Assembly: GCA_027084065.1 (NCBI GenBank)
Contig: JALWLR010000076.1
Coordinates: forward strand, 1 to 6,565
DNA: 6,565 nt
Reading direction: 5' to 3'
DNA from: Helicobacteraceae bacterium
GTDB taxonomy: Bacteria > Campylobacterota > Campylobacteria > Campylobacterales > Sulfurimonadaceae
The position numbers and the translations under genes are program-made. Below are positions 5,008 through 6,565 of the stretch, piece after piece. The notes beneath the pieces were generated by a model, which saw only the letters and a list, made by a program, of their open reading frames with translations, was not told the origin of the DNA and did no database searches. Numbering within the stretch: position 1 is the stretch's first letter; every line of letters starts with the position of its first letter.

Positions 5008-5372
5008 AAAAAGAACTAAAAAAAGCATATAAAAAGTTAGCAAAATGCAAAAAAGAGCTACAAGAGACACGGGAGACGCTGGAGGGAGTAGATGCCATTG
5101 CCGATGCATACAAAAAGAAGTATCAACAGGCACAAACCGCTTTAGACAACTTAAAGAGCGCATTAGAGCATAAGGATATGATCGAGTGGTACGAGAGGAG
5201 AGTAATAGAGCTTGAGGAGGTTATCGCAAACGGAGTATCTACCAAAACGAGCTACGGGCAAATGGCAGCGCAAAACCGACTCTTATCGAAAATGGTAAGA
5301 GAGTTGCGAGCGCAATGCGCATACATGCTACCAAATCTAAAACCACACTTAAGCCAAAAATGCTTTAAGTAA
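5004..5372 (+). CDS. Small coiled-coil protein of unknown function
   Basis: A 122-residue basic protein, helical throughout. The first ~75 residues are lysine/glutamate-rich with heptad-like spacing (KKAYKKLAKCKKELQETRETL), predicting a coiled coil. The C-terminal part (about 85-122) is less charged and has two cysteines (Cys105 and Cys120). There is no recognisable enzymatic motif and no signal or membrane segment. AGGAG lies eight bases before the ATG, and the start overlaps the stop of the preceding gene by four bases. Function unknown. Confidence 0.65.
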   Translation: MKKELKKAYKKLAKCKKELQETRETLEGVDAIADAYKKKYQQAQTALDNLKSALEHKDMIEWYERRVIELEEVIANGVSTKTSYGQMAAQNRLLSKMVRELRAQCAYMLPNLKPHLSQKCFK

Positions 5373-5388
5373 ACCTTAGAGATGCACG

Positions 5389-5676
5389 ATGACAACCTAC
5401 CAACACGCTGCACGCATGATCGAGCTTTTCAAGAACGATCCCAGCTTTGAAGATGTACTTATAGAAGTAATGAAAATTCAAGGCTGGAGCGATAAACAGA
5501 GCCGGCTTTTTGCCATCAAGTCGATCATAGAAAAGGAACTGCAGCATAACACGAAGAAGCAGGTAAAGGATATGCTTGTAAACAACTATGGCTACTCTCG
5601 TAGCCGTGCATACGCACTTATCCAAGAGTGCGAAACTTCCCAAAAATACACACAAAACAAGACAAACAACTGTTAA
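5389..5676 (+). CDS. Small helical, possibly HTH protein
   Basis: A 95-residue protein. Residues about 58-82 (KQVKDMLVNNYGYSRSRAYALIQECE) read like a helix-turn-helix in which SRSRAYALI is the recognition helix, as in many small phage DNA-binding proteins. The first half is helical without a known motif. The ribosome site is weak (TTAGAG at 5377-5382), unlike its neighbours. The eight bases ATGCACGA up to the first base of the start codon are perfectly complementary to the loop of the candidate small RNA at 1628-1723, which could matter for control. Specific function unknown. Confidence 0.65.
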   Translation: MTTYQHAARMIELFKNDPSFEDVLIEVMKIQGWSDKQSRLFAIKSIIEKELQHNTKKQVKDMLVNNYGYSRSRAYALIQECETSQKYTQNKTNNC

Positions 5677-5679
5677 AAT
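5671..5679 (+). promoter_or_regulatory. Possible extended -10 promoter for the next gene
   Basis: TGTTAAAAT (extended -10 TG at 5671 and TAAAAT at 5674-5679) overlaps the stop of the preceding gene and lies about 30 bases before the start at 5710. There is no recognisable -35 box. Confidence 0.35.
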
Positions 5680-5709
5680 ATCCCCAAATTTACAAACAAA
5701 GGGGACATG

Positions 5710-6312
5710 ATGGAAGAGCGCTTTAAGTTTAGCGAGCCGGATTTTGAAGTTTTGGTACATCTTTTAAACAGTGCTGGAGTAGATGGAGACAAAATAAAGA
5801 CAAATCTTGAACAAATACACACACGATTAAAAAGAATATTCAACGATCAAACGGCAACGGAAGCAATGAAGATTGCCAACGCGGCAGAGCTGTACAGGGA
5901 ATATGGAAAAGAGTTGCTACTATCGTTTGAGAGTACAAAAGAGGAAGTAGAAGAAGCCATACATAAAGCAGAGGCAAACAGGTATCCAAATAAATTGCGC
6001 GCCAAACCGCTCACAGGCGATCAAAAAGTATTACTACCATTAGTAAAAGAACAATATGAAAAAACTGGAGATATAACGAAGCTGCCAAGCTATCACAAGC
6101 AACTGCTCTTCTTATCGGATAACGGGCTTATTGCGAGTGTAGAGGCAGAGCTTAATCAATTTACACCGGAAGAGTATGTTGAACATGAAGAAAATGTAAA
6201 AAAAGCAAAGAATTTTCTTTTAGATATGCACGAATCTGCAAAAACACAAATCAGAAACATTCTTGAGGATGAAAGCATCAAAAAGATAGTTGAAAGTAGG
6301 TATAAACACTAA
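5710..6312 (+). CDS. Hypothetical acidic helical protein
   Basis: A protein of 200 residues I do not recognise. It is mostly charged helices: FEVLVHLLNSAG (about 10-25), a long acidic stretch EEVEEAIHKAEANRY (about 79-93), LTGDQKVLLPLVKEQYEKTG (about 101-120) and a heptad-rich end (about 150-200). There is no membrane segment, signal or catalytic motif. Two adjacent ATGs are possible (5707, 5710). I chose 5710 because GGGG ends five bases before it but only two before 5707. It may have its own weak promoter inside the end of the previous gene. Bases 6225-6234 match the inverse complement of the small-RNA loop over ten bases. It precedes the terminase-like gene, so a packaging or phage-interference role is conceivable but unsupported. 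Confidence 0.65.
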   Translation: MEERFKFSEPDFEVLVHLLNSAGVDGDKIKTNLEQIHTRLKRIFNDQTATEAMKIANAAELYREYGKELLLSFESTKEEVEEAIHKAEANRYPNKLRAKPLTGDQKVLLPLVKEQYEKTGDITKLPSYHKQLLFLSDNGLIASVEAELNQFTPEEYVEHEENVKKAKNFLLDMHESAKTQIRNILEDESIKKIVESRYKH

Positions 6313-6321
6313 GGTACAGGT

Positions 6322-6565
6322 ATGTCAAGAACAACGATAACGGATGAAATTGTCAACGAGTGCCGGCGGCTGGCTTCGATAGGGTTTAGCAATGTGATGA
6401 TAAGCAACGCTTTAGGGATGACCGTTTACACACTATCAAGAAACAAGCAACTAAAGCAAGCTATTCAAGAGGGGAAGCGGGAGTTAGCCGAAAAGGTCAC
6501 GCAAACCATACTTGAAAACATAGGGGAAAGCCAAAACGCTACCTTCGTAGCGAAGCGGCTAAACC
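6322..6565 (+). CDS. Terminase small subunit-like HTH protein (partial)
   Basis: The gene is open to the end of the window: 81 codons are visible, starting MSRTTITDEIVNECRRLA. The pattern is a first helix, then SIGFSNVMISNALGMTVYTL (a helix-turn-helix like 'G.s...ia..LGis..TlyrW'), then a helix with KQLKQAIQEGKRELAEKV. It resembles the N-terminal DNA-binding domain of phage terminase small subunits, where 'eF..Al..Gk..a...v' follows the HTH. AAGG (6311-6314) lies seven bases before the ATG. If correct, it links the element to phage-type DNA packaging, as in satellites that redirect helper packaging. A generic phage HTH regulator is the main alternative. The oligomerisation domain lies outside the window. 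Confidence 0.6.
   Translation, partial: MSRTTITDEIVNECRRLASIGFSNVMISNALGMTVYTLSRNKQLKQAIQEGKRELAEKVTQTILENIGESQNATFVAKRLN

Overview
This 6.6 kb window looks like the left end of an integrated mobile element in an AT-rich bacterium, probably a member of the Campylobacterota (Sulfurimonas/Sulfurovum-like). That assignment is inferred from base composition, strong AGGAG-type ribosome sites and the general look of the proteins. No marker gene confirms it. The first ~70 bases are probably chromosome. Next comes a 3' fragment of tRNA-Leu(UAG) on the minus strand (73-127) that stops abruptly at the anticodon stem, as expected at an attachment site. A tyrosine integrase (303-1457) points into the element.

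The control region follows. Downstream of int is a dense zone of hairpins (1453-1723). It contains a well-supported ~95-nt small RNA on the minus strand, with promoter, three hairpins and an intrinsic terminator. An inverted relative of part of that RNA lies at 1541-1583. A small HTH repressor-like gene (minus, 2095-1748) and an excisionase/AlpA-like gene (plus, 2267) diverge around five 14-bp palindromic operators. The operators are spaced 22, 33, 23 and 33 bp apart, close to whole helical turns.

The replication module consists of an archaeo-eukaryotic-type primase-polymerase (2522-3451) and a RepA/DnaB-like hexameric helicase (3451-4443), translationally coupled. Directly after them lies the most striking structure in the window: two tandem 119-bp units (4442-4560 and 4598-4716), 156 bp apart. 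Each unit has eight 9-bp repeats in exactly the same symmetrical layout: one inverted, 17 bp, three direct, 13 bp, three inverted, 17 bp, one direct. The 9-mer differs between units (TACCACACT-like versus TACCCAACT-like). I infer that this is the element's replication origin, present as a diverged duplicate.

The right part (4750-6312) is a run of four small genes without recognised function. The window ends inside a gene resembling the DNA-binding part of phage terminase small subunits. The order att(tRNA)-int-regulator/alpA-primase-helicase-ori-...-terS-like resembles phage-inducible chromosomal islands or satellites. A prophage or an integrative plasmid is not excluded, because the right end lies outside the window.
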